Below, in pieces: positions 15,834 through 25,384 of a stretch of DNA of 32,736 nt. A program made the position numbers and the translations under genes. The notes under the pieces are model-generated. The model did no database searches. It worked only from the letters and a program-made list of their open reading frames with translations, and was not told where the DNA came from. The number at the start of each line of letters is the position of its first letter. The stretch's first letter is position 1. Origin of the DNA: a virus; IMG/VR virus record IMGVR_UViG_3300035698_015632, positions 1-32,736 of that record; one strand, given 5' to 3'.

Positions 15834-18800
15834 TTAAAGTTTGCTTGAGTTTTTATTTAGAGACCCACCTGGACGTTTCTCTTCTCTTATAAATTCTAGA
15901 ACTAATTGCTTTAACTTTCCAGAAAAAGCACGTCCTTCGAGAGTGTTTGTATTCGTCGTATCTTCATCACCCTTACCATCTGGGGCGCTTTGGTTGCCAC
16001 CTTTTCCGCCGCCACCAAAACTTATGTTAATTTCAACATTGGTATCTCCGCCGCCACCTGTCATTGGAGCAGCAGCGGGAGCGGCAAGAGGAGAGCTTGT
16101 TGACCCACCGACAACCCCGCCGCTTGCGAAACCATTTGCGCGAACAACCCTTGTGCTTGGCATTGGGGCGGAAGGAGCGCTCACGGAAAGTCTTGGAGAG
16201 TTTATGATAGGGCTGACAGCGCCGCCGCTTGCAAACCCACGAACTGAAGGAGAAGGGTCTGAGAAGCGGATTGGGGTTGAGGTCCGCATGCTTGTGCTTG
16301 TATTCGTCAAATTAGAGATATTGCCGCCTCTATTGAACGTGCTAATATTGGAAGGGGAAAATACGTGACTTGAAGAGAAGCTGTTGCTAACAGTGTTGCT
16401 AATTGGTGAGAGGCCATTAGACTGTCTAATAGTATTCGTTGCTCCCATCAATAAATCTGGATTAGAAGCTTCGCTTGAAGACATCATGAGAGGCGCAAGG
16501 CTTGATGCGCTTGTTTTTGAAGGCATCCCTAAGCTTGTCGTAAATTGTTTGCTAACACCAGAGAGAACGTCCCCGTCCCTGAAACTTGCGCTTCCTATTC
16601 CATCAATCATTCCACCGCCCGCAAAAGAAGGCGTTTCATTTGGAACGTAATGCGCGGCACCTTGAGAGGAGAGCCACTTGTTAAGCTGCTCAACTGACAT
16701 GTCTTGACCCAGCTTGTGATTCTCTACTCTTCCAGCCCCGTCTGAACTGTGATGCTCAATACTTACTGTCCCGTCTGGTCTCACGCGAGTAATTGAGCCC
16801 TTTCCTTGGATTACTGACTCTTCAGTTGGTGGTGGAGATGGGGCAAGCAATGCGCTCGCACCTAGAGAAAGAAGACCTGGGAGTAACGCCTCTCCGAACT
16901 TCCCAAAAAGCCCCGTCTTATTGCCCTTACCAGAAATTGTAGTAGGTTTCATGTCGGAGATATCAGCCATATTTGGAGTGCTAATACTACCTCCAAAAGG
17001 ATCTTTTCCTAATGAGGCGACAGAGAAAGGCGCTGGGGTGTCTGTTCCAGCAAATTCCATTTTGTGTAAGAGGCTCGATGTGCCACTGTCATCCCCTCCC
17101 TTGCCTCCGAAAAGGTTGCCTACGCCGCTGAACGTGTTTCCAAAGCTTGATCCAAAATCTTTAAGAAAACCCCCACCAGAAGGAGCGCTCCCACTTAATG
17201 CGCCGCCGATGCCACTGACTCCACCAGTGATGGCACCGCCGATACCGCCCATAAGAGCGCCTTTTCCGATATCCTCTCCAGTTACTGCCGCAGTCAAGCC
17301 ACCAACTCCCGCGCCAACAAGAGCTTGCGAGAAGACTGATCCAAGTAACGCCCCTAAGAACGCCCTTTCTATCTGACCACCCGCAGCAAATTGACGGTTG
17401 TTGATTGTTTCTAATGCGCCCTTTCCATAACGGTTTACAGCGTCTTTCTTTAAGATGAATGTTCCTGCTGGGAAATTCCCAAGAAGATCATCTTTCGTGC
17501 CGCTTCCACCCTCTAACATTCCACCGAAGGCACTTCCTTGAACGCCCCCAAGATTGGGAAGTATGCCGCCATCAATTTTTGCTTCCCCACGATTGAGGGA
17601 CTCCATGAAGTCTTTTCCGTAGAAAGAGACAGCTTGGGGATCAAAGGCAAATTCTCCGCCCGTTACAAGAGCGGGCACTCCCGAACGTGTTCCACCGCCA
17701 TTGTTGAAAGAATCGACTATTCCGCTGCTTGCCTTGCTGTTTCCAAATAGGCCGCCGATGAAAGTTCCGACTCCAGAAGTCGCCTCTCCAAAAGCTTGGT
17801 CGAAGTGGGTCTGAGAAAGGTCTGAAAACATATCAGACAGCATTTGCCTGAAACTGTCGCCCATGGCATCAAAAACACTTATGCCCTCTGATTTTAAACG
17901 CTTGAAATCTTGAGCACTGGAAACAACCGCTTCAGAAAGCCCCTCTGAAATCGTGCTGGCAACATTGGACCACGCAACCTCTATTTCGGAGGTATCTTCA
18001 AGGTCGGCTTTTAAAAGTTGGAACCCTTGACCCAAGCCCTCTTTAATCTGTTCTATCGTGGAAAGAACTTCTACGTCCTTTTCAAAATCAACCTTAATAT
18101 TAAGCTTAAGATCCTTGTTTGCGCGAAAAGCGATTTCTTTCAAATCAACAATAAGCCTTTTACGCTCTTCATCTGTTAGAGTAGGTGAAATGTCAATGCG
18201 CATTTTTGCTTGGCGAATTAAGCGGGAAAGATTAATGCCTGATTCTGCGACGGTGGATGCCGTGGTTAGTGGGCTGAGATTTCCTAAGCGGGTCTCATTG
18301 ATCTCCCCTGTAGGGCCTTTAAAGCTTGAAAGAAACTTACCTAACTGAGCGATTCTTTCGTTCTCTTTGAGTTTCGCTGCCTTCGCTTCAGGGACTGGTT
18401 CTTGAGATGGGGCTCTGTTGGTATTGTTTCCACCGAAAGCCCCTCGAAGAGACTGCGTAAAGGGTTGGAGGAAATCTGCGATTGGTTTGAAAATTGAACG
18501 AACCACTGTTTCAGATGGCTCAGTTTCAGGCTCAATTCCTCTGGTTTTATTCGCGGTAGCGACGGCTTTTGTCAATTGTGACGCGATCTCAGGTGATTCA
18601 GTTCCAGACATGGCTTCCTTAACCCTGATCTTAAGTCTGGCCTTAGCGTTTTCAACAGCGGCATTTCCAACAGCGGAAGCTCTCTCTAATACGATTTTAT
18701 CAGCAGGGTCTAAGCCCTCTTGCCCGAGTAAGAATTTCGACCTGTCTGCCGCAGTCCCACTTCGAGCTTTAAGAAGTGGGGTCGCCTTGTCTAATGCAAT

Positions 18801-21800
18801 TTGCCTCTCGCCAATACTTGTAAGCTTTTCTTTTTCTATTTTTATTTTTCCTTCAAGGGCGCGAGCACCTTTCAGCACCTTTCTATCGGCCTGTTGGTCG
18901 GGTCCGTAATTGTCTGTAATCACGGAACCAATTAACGATTCCATAGCATCCCCAACGGTAAAACTGGGGCCTTCCCATACAAGCGTACTGATCGCCTCCT
19001 CAAGCCTTGTGATATTCGCAAGGGTGTCTGCCTTTTCGTTTGAAAGAAAACCCTTCTCTTCTTTTGACATCGCGAAATCTGTCGTAACCTGCTTATCAAG
19101 TTGTAGAACGGCCTTATTCACAAGATCTGCGCTTTTTGCCTCTGCGGTTTTACCTAGATTGAGATTGACTAAATCTTGTAATTTGAGACTTGTTTCTCCT
19201 GTATTAGAAGCGATGCTTGGTAACGCATTAAACTTATCTCCAAAAGCAGTCTGCATCCCTGACACGATGGCGTCCGCTGTCTTAGACTCGTCTGCCTTAA
19301 ACAGGTTTTTGAACGTTTCATTTACAATCTCAGTTCGTTGCTCAGACAACTTCTCAGCAGAACGAGCGATGTCCTCTAAAGCTCCGAATGATTCCTCAGA
19401 AACGCGTCCTTCTGCGCCTGATATCGCCCCACGAAGAGAACCACCTTGGTCTATTGAATCTATAATGCCCTGAATAACAGACGTTTCCGCGCTACCCTTT
19501 CCAACACCACTTAGTTGAGACTGTATGATTCCAGAGGATTTACGATCAAACTCTTCTGCAATAGATACCTTGTTTTGGGTTTCGTCGAACGCTCCTTTTA
19601 CACTTGGAAACAGACGGCGGAATTCAAGCTGAGCAATAGTAGATCCCCTTCTTCCTCTCTCTCCTTCGACCCCGCCAAAACGGCTTTGCCTTGCAGACCT
19701 ACCAAAATTTGCTAATGCGGGAGGAGTCTGGAACCCGAATATATCGCCACCGAATGCCTGAGACTTTTGAGCACGAAACAAGGCCCCCGTTTGAATTTCA
19801 TTAGAGTCTACAAATTTTTGAGAGTTTACTGTGGCGTCAAAATTTATCTTTTCGACTTGAAGAATTTGGTTGTTTTTGATTTTCTCTAACTTCACTTGTC
19901 CCAGACCAACCTCTTTAGCAACAGCAAGCATCGCCCCAGAGTCTTTGTCCAATACTTCAAGAATTTTCTGATTAATGTTTTCACCGCCCTTTGACTTTGC
20001 TTGAACCCCTTCTTTTCTAAGGAAAGACCTTAATGCTTTGGCAAAGTCTTCTTCAGCACCCTCTATTTGACTCAGTCTCTTTATCTTGACCCCTTCCAAA
20101 TCAATGCGTGTCTGTAGGTCTAATTGCCCTTTTTCTGATAAGTTCGGAGCCAAAGCCTTTGCTTGTTCGCTCGCTCGATTCAGAGTAACGTCCCTTACAG
20201 CATTGTTTCTTATGTTAGTGAGACCTGTTGTCAAGTTCAACGATCTTGATAACCCACCAACCTCGCTTTTAAAATTTACAAGTGCTCGTTGACTGTCCAG
20301 TAAGACCTTGGCCAAGGCGTTACCCTCAAGCTTCAAATCTTTTACCCGTTCTAACAACACAAAGAAGTCAAGTGCCGAAAATTCATCAGTCAAACTATTG
20401 GTTAGGGTCACTGCACCTTCTGAGCTTATTCCAAATTTAGAAAGTGCAAGGTTTAACTCGTTAACAACCTCTTTGGAATTTTCGCCTTCAGTGATTCCAA
20501 AGGCTTGAGCCTTAGTGAAAGAAGCGCCTATATCCCTTCGCCTCTCCCTTGTTAAGTCTGGGGCATTTCCGACTATACGTCTAATCAAAGGGTCTATTTC
20601 TTCTCGCGTTGCGCCGCTTTTCAACCCTGAAAGTAGGTCTCTTTGAACTGAGTCGGCAGAAAGAATTAAAAATCCAGATGTCTTATTCAAAACAGCGAAG
20701 TCACGGTCAAGCTCTGAACCAACTCTTTTCTTATTCAACTCTTTTTGGGTTTTTGAAAGTATTTCCTCTTGTTCGGGTTGATTTCCTTGGGTTTTTCGGA
20801 ATTTTTCTGCAAGTCCTGCATCTCCAGTATTTATCAGTATCGTCTCCAAGGTTTGCTGGAAGACAGAAGCTTGCTGAGCGGTGATGTCTGCGCCTGATTC
20901 AAGAATCGAATTAAATTTATCTTGGACCTTCATGTATTCTTGGATAGAGTTCGTCACCTTGTTTTGTGCTGAAACAGCACTCTCTGCCTCTTTCGAAAAG
21001 TCTTTGACACTCTTGTTCATCGGATCAAGAGCCTTTACAAGTCCAATACCCAATCCAATAAGACCAATTCCAATAACACCCTTTTTCCCAAATAAAGCTC
21101 CATAGCCGATACCTTGCGCTGCGCTTCCAGCAACTGTCGCTGTTTTTGATGTTGCCCCTTCAGTCCTGTCCGCGACTTGATCAAAAAAGCCCCCGACTAA
21201 TGGAGCGAGAAACGCTGCACCGAAGCCAAACGTAGAACCCCTGCCCGAGCGGGCTTCCTGTCCCTGTGAGAACGCCCCTCTTACAGACCTTCGAGCTTCG
21301 CCACCTAATCGACCGCTTCCAACCTGTTTAAGCAGTCTATCTCTATCTCTCTTGTCTGTCCCCATTAAACCGCTGAGAAAGCCGCCCTTCCTTAATTTTG
21401 TTAATTCCTTTTCGTTTTTAATCTGAAATTCAGTAGCTAGACCTTCCTCTCTCCTTGCCTTGAAGGATCGTGCCAATAAATTTGATTGCTCCCTAGAGGT
21501 TTCTTGAAAGAACTTTCCTCTTTCTGTGTTTTTTGGTGCTGTTTCCAGCTTCCTTATTTCTGACGGAGAGAATCCCTGTTCAGATAGCGCGGAGGACGCC
21601 CTTCTTTTTGTGAGTTCTTGGAAATCCTCTCTTGCGATGCCCTTTTCTTTTCCCTCGATAAAAGCTGCTTGGACACCCGTCAACCTTCTGTCTTCTCTAA
21701 TCTGTGAAATTCTCGTGGAGATCGCTTTAGTGCCCTCAAGTGTCGCGCCTCTTTTCCTTGTGGCCGCTTCTTTCTCTGACTTTAAAGATTTTTGAATGGA

Positions 21801-24800
21801 GGTGTTTGCCTCCCTGAACACTTTTTCAAAGAAATCACGACTTACCTTGCCAGTTGAGTTTTTGAGTTTCTGGATTTCTTGGAGACTGAAGCCCTTGCCC
21901 TTAAGAGACCTTGTTGTTTCCTGTAACGCGATTGCTCTTGCGTCCGCAGGTGTCTGCTTGCTTATTTTCCCCGAAACAAAATCAGACTTGACTCTTTCCA
22001 ACCTGTTATTTTCGATGGCTGCCTTAACCTTCAGTCTTCCCTCGATTACAGATTGGTTTACCTGAGAGGCAAGAGGTGTCGCGCCCCGCACTCCAGAGGC
22101 GAGTTGAGAGACCCCAGGTAGGTTTTTTTGACGTGTGCGAATTTGACGTTGTTCGTTAGCAAGGCTTCTTGAAAGTTTTCTCGTTTCCTTCGCTGTGTCT
22201 CCAGTGAAGTTGGTTAGTCCATTAAGGGCTTGTCTTGCCTTCTTAATGTCAGTGCCGTAGTCTCTTATCTTGCCGCCCGTCTCCCTAGCTCTTTTGTTCA
22301 GTTGCTGGAAAACATTCTGGACTTCAATGTCCGTTAGGTTCTTTGTGGAAAATCCACCAACTAAATTAGGAATAAGTCCATTGGATGCGTTTGCACCTGC
22401 GCCCGCGCCCGCGCCCGCGCCCGCAAATTTTACGTTCTCTCCACGATGAGCAACTAAAGCGTCTTGTAGTGAGTTTTCTTGGAGCGAGTTGAAAACGCCG
22501 AGTCCTTGAGGATTCGCTGAATTTTTTAATGTTGCATTTGAGCCGACACGAATAGCATTAGAGGCGTCACTTGGGGAAACCCCTAAGCCGCGAAGCGCTC
22601 CCACTTCTCGCTGGACTGACTCGCCCAAGACTGTTGCGAATTCAGGAATTTGCCCTGCTGCAGCACGCTTTATCCCCCTTAGACCACCAGCATCCAAAAC
22701 CTTAAAATCTGGAAAGGAGAAATTTGGAGGTCTTGCATCGAAAAGCTTAAGACCATCTTTTTTCATCGCACCAAGTCTTGCATCAATACCTATCTTGGCC
22801 TCTCTTTGGGTAATAAGTCCACGGTCTATCGCATCTTGAACGTCCATTTTTGCACGCTTCGCAATAAATGAGCCACCTTCCCCTTTTCCTAAAATTTCTA
22901 CTCCATGCCCTTTTCTGGCAAGGTGAACTTGGTTGAACAAGCGATTCTTTTCATATTTCTGGCCCTGTTGATAAAACTTTCCGATTGCCTGCGGACCAAT
23001 TCCAGGATATGTTCTTTTTAGGAATGACTCAAACTCGTCGTCACTTTTTCTACGACTGAAAACTGCTTTTTGACCATTGAATTTTATGGTTTTAACTATT
23101 CGCGTAAGGCCCTCGAATCTTGCGAGATTTGGGATTATTCCATTCGCGAATCCAAAGCTTCTGATCTTATCGACAATATCGTCTGGTCGAGAGCTTCTAT
23201 CCACGGACTTAACAAACGAGGACATGCCAACATTAGATTTCATTCTTGGGAATACCTTGTTCCCAAATTTTGAGGCAAGTAAAATTGCTTCTTCGGGTTT
23301 TTGTGCAAAAAGTTTATTTGCTCCGAGTCCTGACTCTTTCTTAAACCATGCGTCTTGTATTAACGATCTTCGCGCTATTGGTGGTAGACCTGCGAGGTTA
23401 GGGATGACTCCAGACGCAACGTTTCTAACGTTTCCAAATTTCTTGAGTGAGGTGATTCCTCCTGCGGCGTTAATCATGTCTCGATTGAACACGGCACTTC
23501 CCGAAGAGCCCATGAAGTTCTCAACAACTTTCTCTCCAGAGTGGGCAACAATTGGACCGCGTTTACCACCGCCAAAATCAAAGCTTGGGATGACTCTTGG
23601 CTTGTCAGAGGGTCTTGCCCCTCCTATACCACTTCGAACTGACTGAAACTCTTCTGCGACGGCTGGGAGGATACCCTCTGCGGCAGTGGGGACAGCGCCG
23701 CGACTTTTCACGGATAGCACACCTCCAGCGCCCCTTCGGAATCCTGCGGTAACTGCGATCCTAGAGTAATTCAACATCTCTCTATTAAGCACTTGCTGGG
23801 CAAGAATTTCCTTTTGGAGAATCTTAAGTAATACCTCTTGTTGAGAAGCGGCACTTTTTGATGAGCGCAATTGGAGGAGGTATTCCCCGCTATTTCTTTT
23901 CAGCACGTCGCCAATGCTTTTTTGCAATTGAATTTGTTGGCTAGTTGCCCCATTAACCACACCCATTGATTTGACAACGTCTTTTGCAAAGACGAAGGTT
24001 TCACGCAAGATGCGAACAAGAATGATGCCCAACGCAATAAGAACTGGACCGCTCAAGACATTGCTTACCCCACGAACAAACCCTTTCGCAAAGTCAGACC
24101 CAATTCCCTCTCCATCAAGGGTATTGTTGAAGCTGTTAATGACACCGTTAAACACGGCGACAATCGTTTTTAAATTATCCCCGATACCAATGTCACCCAA
24201 CTTCGCAAGTGCTTTCTGCAAACCGAGAACACCTTGTTTTGCAAGCGTATCTAAGGTTTGGTTCAAGTTTTCGTTACGACGAATGGCGTCGTCCGTAGCG
24301 CCGAGAGACATGCTTAACGCGCTGTTGAAAATACTATACTCTTTGCTCAAATCTCTTACTACGGCAGAAACGATATTGACTTGACGAACACCACCAAGCA
24401 ACTCTCTAATTTTTGCAGCCTTTAAAACGTCTTTACTGTCAAGAGACGTAGAGATCGCTAAGAGCTTCTGCATTCCTGTTTGTGTCGCATCAATTTCGAC
24501 ACCAAGACTTTTCAATTGATCGATTCTCGAAGAACTTTGAATTCGTGCGAAAATGGTTTTGAAAGCATTACCAATAACAGCACCACCACGAGCAGTTCTT
24601 TGCTGGACTGCCGTTGTAAGAGCAAGTAACTCATCAAAGGAAATATTGGCATCCTGTGCGGCGGAACCTGCACGAGCCAAGGAGTCTGCCAAGTCTTTCG
24701 CGCTAACAGCGAACCCTGCGTCAACAATAGCAAACTTGTTGATAATCTCTGTGGTATTCAAGGCGGACTGTCCAAATCCATTAACGGCGGCGGTAAGTGT

Positions 24801-25334
24801 CTGAACGGACTGTGCAGCGTCAAGTCCAGAAATACGAGTAAGGATCAGCGCGTCACGAGTCCTTATTAAGGTTTCCTCCATGCTCAAACCTTGACGAGAG
24901 AATTCAACTGCGGCCTCTGTTACCGTCGCAAAAGATTGAGCGGTTTTTTGAGCAACTCCGAAAAGCCTAGAACCAAATTTTTCTAAATCTGATGAAGATG
25001 CTCCGAAGATAACATTAATATCTACAAGACTTTTTTCAACAAGGCGTGTCTGGAGAAGAAGCTCTTTAAATGATTCTGTGATCGAACGAACAATACCAAC
25101 GGAAACACCGAACGCAACAACACGGGCGGTAGAAGCTGCAAGTGACTTGTTGAATTCGTTCGCTTGTCCAGAGATTCGCCCTAAGGCTTGGGAAGCGTTT
25201 TTTGTATCGGCGTGGATAGGAATAGGACGTGACGAAATTGTCCTTTGTGCTTGTAAAGCACCTGAGACAATCTGACGCTCCATTTGCCTCGTGTTCGCTC
25301 GAACATCGATAGTAACTGCGGGATTTCTTGGCAT
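15834..25334 (-). CDS. H: Giant tail tape measure protein
   Basis: A 3166-residue protein located between the tail-assembly genes and gpM. Residues about 95-330 match the TP901-type tape measure core (TRLVEKSLVDINVIFGASSSDLEKF, FSRQGLSMEETL, TRISGLDAAQSV). Hydrophobic segments occur at 427-445 and 1411-1436, and a Gly-rich one at 2657-2715, as expected for the ends ejected into the host membrane. Residues about 550-1000 hold inserted regions separated by IPNL-type motifs (640, 730, 892, 984), including a kinase-like loop at 866-884. A 106-residue duplication lies at 1107-1297. Copies of a VPALVTGGEF-type motif lie at about 2552 and 2620, and FAxGG motifs recur in the Gly/Ser-rich C-terminus. 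The protein sets tail length and acts in DNA ejection. At about 0.15 nm per residue an all-helical ruler would be near 470 nm, but the insertions make this an upper limit. Confidence 0.93.
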   Translation of the reverse strand: MPRNPAVTIDVRANTRQMERQIVSGALQAQRTISSRPIPIHADTKNASQALGRISGQANEFNKSLAASTARVVAFGVSVGIVRSITESFKELLLQTRLVEKSLVDINVIFGASSSDLEKFGSRLFGVAQKTAQSFATVTEAAVEFSRQGLSMEETLIRTRDALILTRISGLDAAQSVQTLTAAVNGFGQSALNTTEIINKFAIVDAGFAVSAKDLADSLARAGSAAQDANISFDELLALTTAVQQRTARGGAVIGNAFKTIFARIQSSSRIDQLKSLGVEIDATQTGMQKLLAISTSLDSKDVLKAAKIRELLGGVRQVNIVSAVVRDLSKEYSIFNSALSMSLGATDDAIRRNENLNQTLDTLAKQGVLGLQKALAKLGDIGIGDNLKTIVAVFNGVINSFNNTLDGEGIGSDFAKGFVRGVSNVLSGPVLIALGIILVRILRETFVFAKDVVKSMGVVNGATSQQIQLQKSIGDVLKRNSGEYLLQLRSSKSAASQQEVLLKILQKEILAQQVLNREMLNYSRIAVTAGFRRGAGGVLSVKSRGAVPTAAEGILPAVAEEFQSVRSGIGGARPSDKPRVIPSFDFGGGKRGPIVAHSGEKVVENFMGSSGSAVFNRDMINAAGGITSLKKFGNVRNVASGVIPNLAGLPPIARRSLIQDAWFKKESGLGANKLFAQKPEEAILLASKFGNKVFPRMKSNVGMSSFVKSVDRSSRPDDIVDKIRSFGFANGIIPNLARFEGLTRIVKTIKFNGQKAVFSRRKSDDEFESFLKRTYPGIGPQAIGKFYQQGQKYEKNRLFNQVHLARKGHGVEILGKGEGGSFIAKRAKMDVQDAIDRGLITQREAKIGIDARLGAMKKDGLKLFDARPPNFSFPDFKVLDAGGLRGIKRAAAGQIPEFATVLGESVQREVGALRGLGVSPSDASNAIRVGSNATLKNSANPQGLGVFNSLQENSLQDALVAHRGENVKFAGAGAGAGAGANASNGLIPNLVGGFSTKNLTDIEVQNVFQQLNKRARETGGKIRDYGTDIKKARQALNGLTNFTGDTAKETRKLSRSLANEQRQIRTRQKNLPGVSQLASGVRGATPLASQVNQSVIEGRLKVKAAIENNRLERVKSDFVSGKISKQTPADARAIALQETTRSLKGKGFSLQEIQKLKNSTGKVSRDFFEKVFREANTSIQKSLKSEKEAATRKRGATLEGTKAISTRISQIREDRRLTGVQAAFIEGKEKGIAREDFQELTKRRASSALSEQGFSPSEIRKLETAPKNTERGKFFQETSREQSNLLARSFKARREEGLATEFQIKNEKELTKLRKGGFLSGLMGTDKRDRDRLLKQVGSGRLGGEARRSVRGAFSQGQEARSGRGSTFGFGAAFLAPLVGGFFDQVADRTEGATSKTATVAGSAAQGIGYGALFGKKGVIGIGLIGLGIGLVKALDPMNKSVKDFSKEAESAVSAQNKVTNSIQEYMKVQDKFNSILESGADITAQQASVFQQTLETILINTGDAGLAEKFRKTQGNQPEQEEILSKTQKELNKKRVGSELDRDFAVLNKTSGFLILSADSVQRDLLSGLKSGATREEIDPLIRRIVGNAPDLTRERRRDIGASFTKAQAFGITEGENSKEVVNELNLALSKFGISSEGAVTLTNSLTDEFSALDFFVLLERVKDLKLEGNALAKVLLDSQRALVNFKSEVGGLSRSLNLTTGLTNIRNNAVRDVTLNRASEQAKALAPNLSEKGQLDLQTRIDLEGVKIKRLSQIEGAEEDFAKALRSFLRKEGVQAKSKGGENINQKILEVLDKDSGAMLAVAKEVGLGQVKLEKIKNNQILQVEKINFDATVNSQKFVDSNEIQTGALFRAQKSQAFGGDIFGFQTPPALANFGRSARQSRFGGVEGERGRRGSTIAQLEFRRLFPSVKGAFDETQNKVSIAEEFDRKSSGIIQSQLSGVGKGSAETSVIQGIIDSIDQGGSLRGAISGAEGRVSEESFGALEDIARSAEKLSEQRTEIVNETFKNLFKADESKTADAIVSGMQTAFGDKFNALPSIASNTGETSLKLQDLVNLNLGKTAEAKSADLVNKAVLQLDKQVTTDFAMSKEEKGFLSNEKADTLANITRLEEAISTLVWEGPSFTVGDAMESLIGSVITDNYGPDQQADRKVLKGARALEGKIKIEKEKLTSIGERQIALDKATPLLKARSGTAADRSKFLLGQEGLDPADKIVLERASAVGNAAVENAKARLKIRVKEAMSGTESPEIASQLTKAVATANKTRGIEPETEPSETVVRSIFKPIADFLQPFTQSLRGAFGGNNTNRAPSQEPVPEAKAAKLKENERIAQLGKFLSSFKGPTGEINETRLGNLSPLTTASTVAESGINLSRLIRQAKMRIDISPTLTDEERKRLIVDLKEIAFRANKDLKLNIKVDFEKDVEVLSTIEQIKEGLGQGFQLLKADLEDTSEIEVAWSNVASTISEGLSEAVVSSAQDFKRLKSEGISVFDAMGDSFRQMLSDMFSDLSQTHFDQAFGEATSGVGTFIGGLFGNSKASSGIVDSFNNGGGTRSGVPALVTGGEFAFDPQAVSFYGKDFMESLNRGEAKIDGGILPNLGGVQGSAFGGMLEGGSGTKDDLLGNFPAGTFILKKDAVNRYGKGALETINNRQFAAGGQIERAFLGALLGSVFSQALVGAGVGGLTAAVTGEDIGKGALMGGIGGAITGGVSGIGGALSGSAPSGGGFLKDFGSSFGNTFSGVGNLFGGKGGDDSGTSSLLHKMEFAGTDTPAPFSVASLGKDPFGGSISTPNMADISDMKPTTISGKGNKTGLFGKFGEALLPGLLSLGASALLAPSPPPTEESVIQGKGSITRVRPDGTVSIEHHSSDGAGRVENHKLGQDMSVEQLNKWLSSQGAAHYVPNETPSFAGGGMIDGIGSASFRDGDVLSGVSKQFTTSLGMPSKTSASSLAPLMMSSSEASNPDLLMGATNTIRQSNGLSPISNTVSNSFSSSHVFSPSNISTFNRGGNISNLTNTSTSMRTSTPIRFSDPSPSVRGFASGGAVSPIINSPRLSVSAPSAPMPSTRVVRANGFASGGVVGGSTSSPLAAPAAAPMTGGGGDTNVEINISFGGGGKGGNQSAPDGKGDEDTTNTNTLEGRAFSGKLKQLVLEFIREEKRPGGSLNKNSSKL
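21444..22016 (-). repeat. Internal ~106-residue duplication in the tape measure
   Basis: Residues about 1107-1191 and 1212-1297 align almost without gaps at an offset of 106: ENNRLERVKSDFVSGK with EDRRLTGVQAAFIEGK, KGFSLQEIQKL with QGFSPSEIRKL, and DFFEKVFRE with KFFQETSRE. The copies are diverged in sequence, so the duplication is old. Confidence 0.75.
22399..22424. repeat. Hexanucleotide GC-rich microsatellite in the tape measure
   Basis: Plus-strand GC(GCCCGC)x4 from 22399 to 22424, read on the minus strand as an Ala-Gly dipeptide run (AGAGAGAGAGA, residues about 971-981) just before a SNGLIPNL motif. The unit is six bases, so slippage alters linker length by whole residue pairs without frame loss. 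It stands out in an otherwise AT-rich region. Confidence 0.85.
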
Positions 25335-25384
25335 ACCTTAGACCTTGGTAATAAGACTCTATTTAATTTACACCATTTTTTTTA

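Noticed and set aside
15841-25275. Many plus-strand open frames of 60-190 codons opposite the tape measure
   Set aside because: They are antisense shadows of one long Gly/Ser/Leu-rich gene, with Ser/Leu/Pro-rich composition, no ribosome sites and no recognisable domains.
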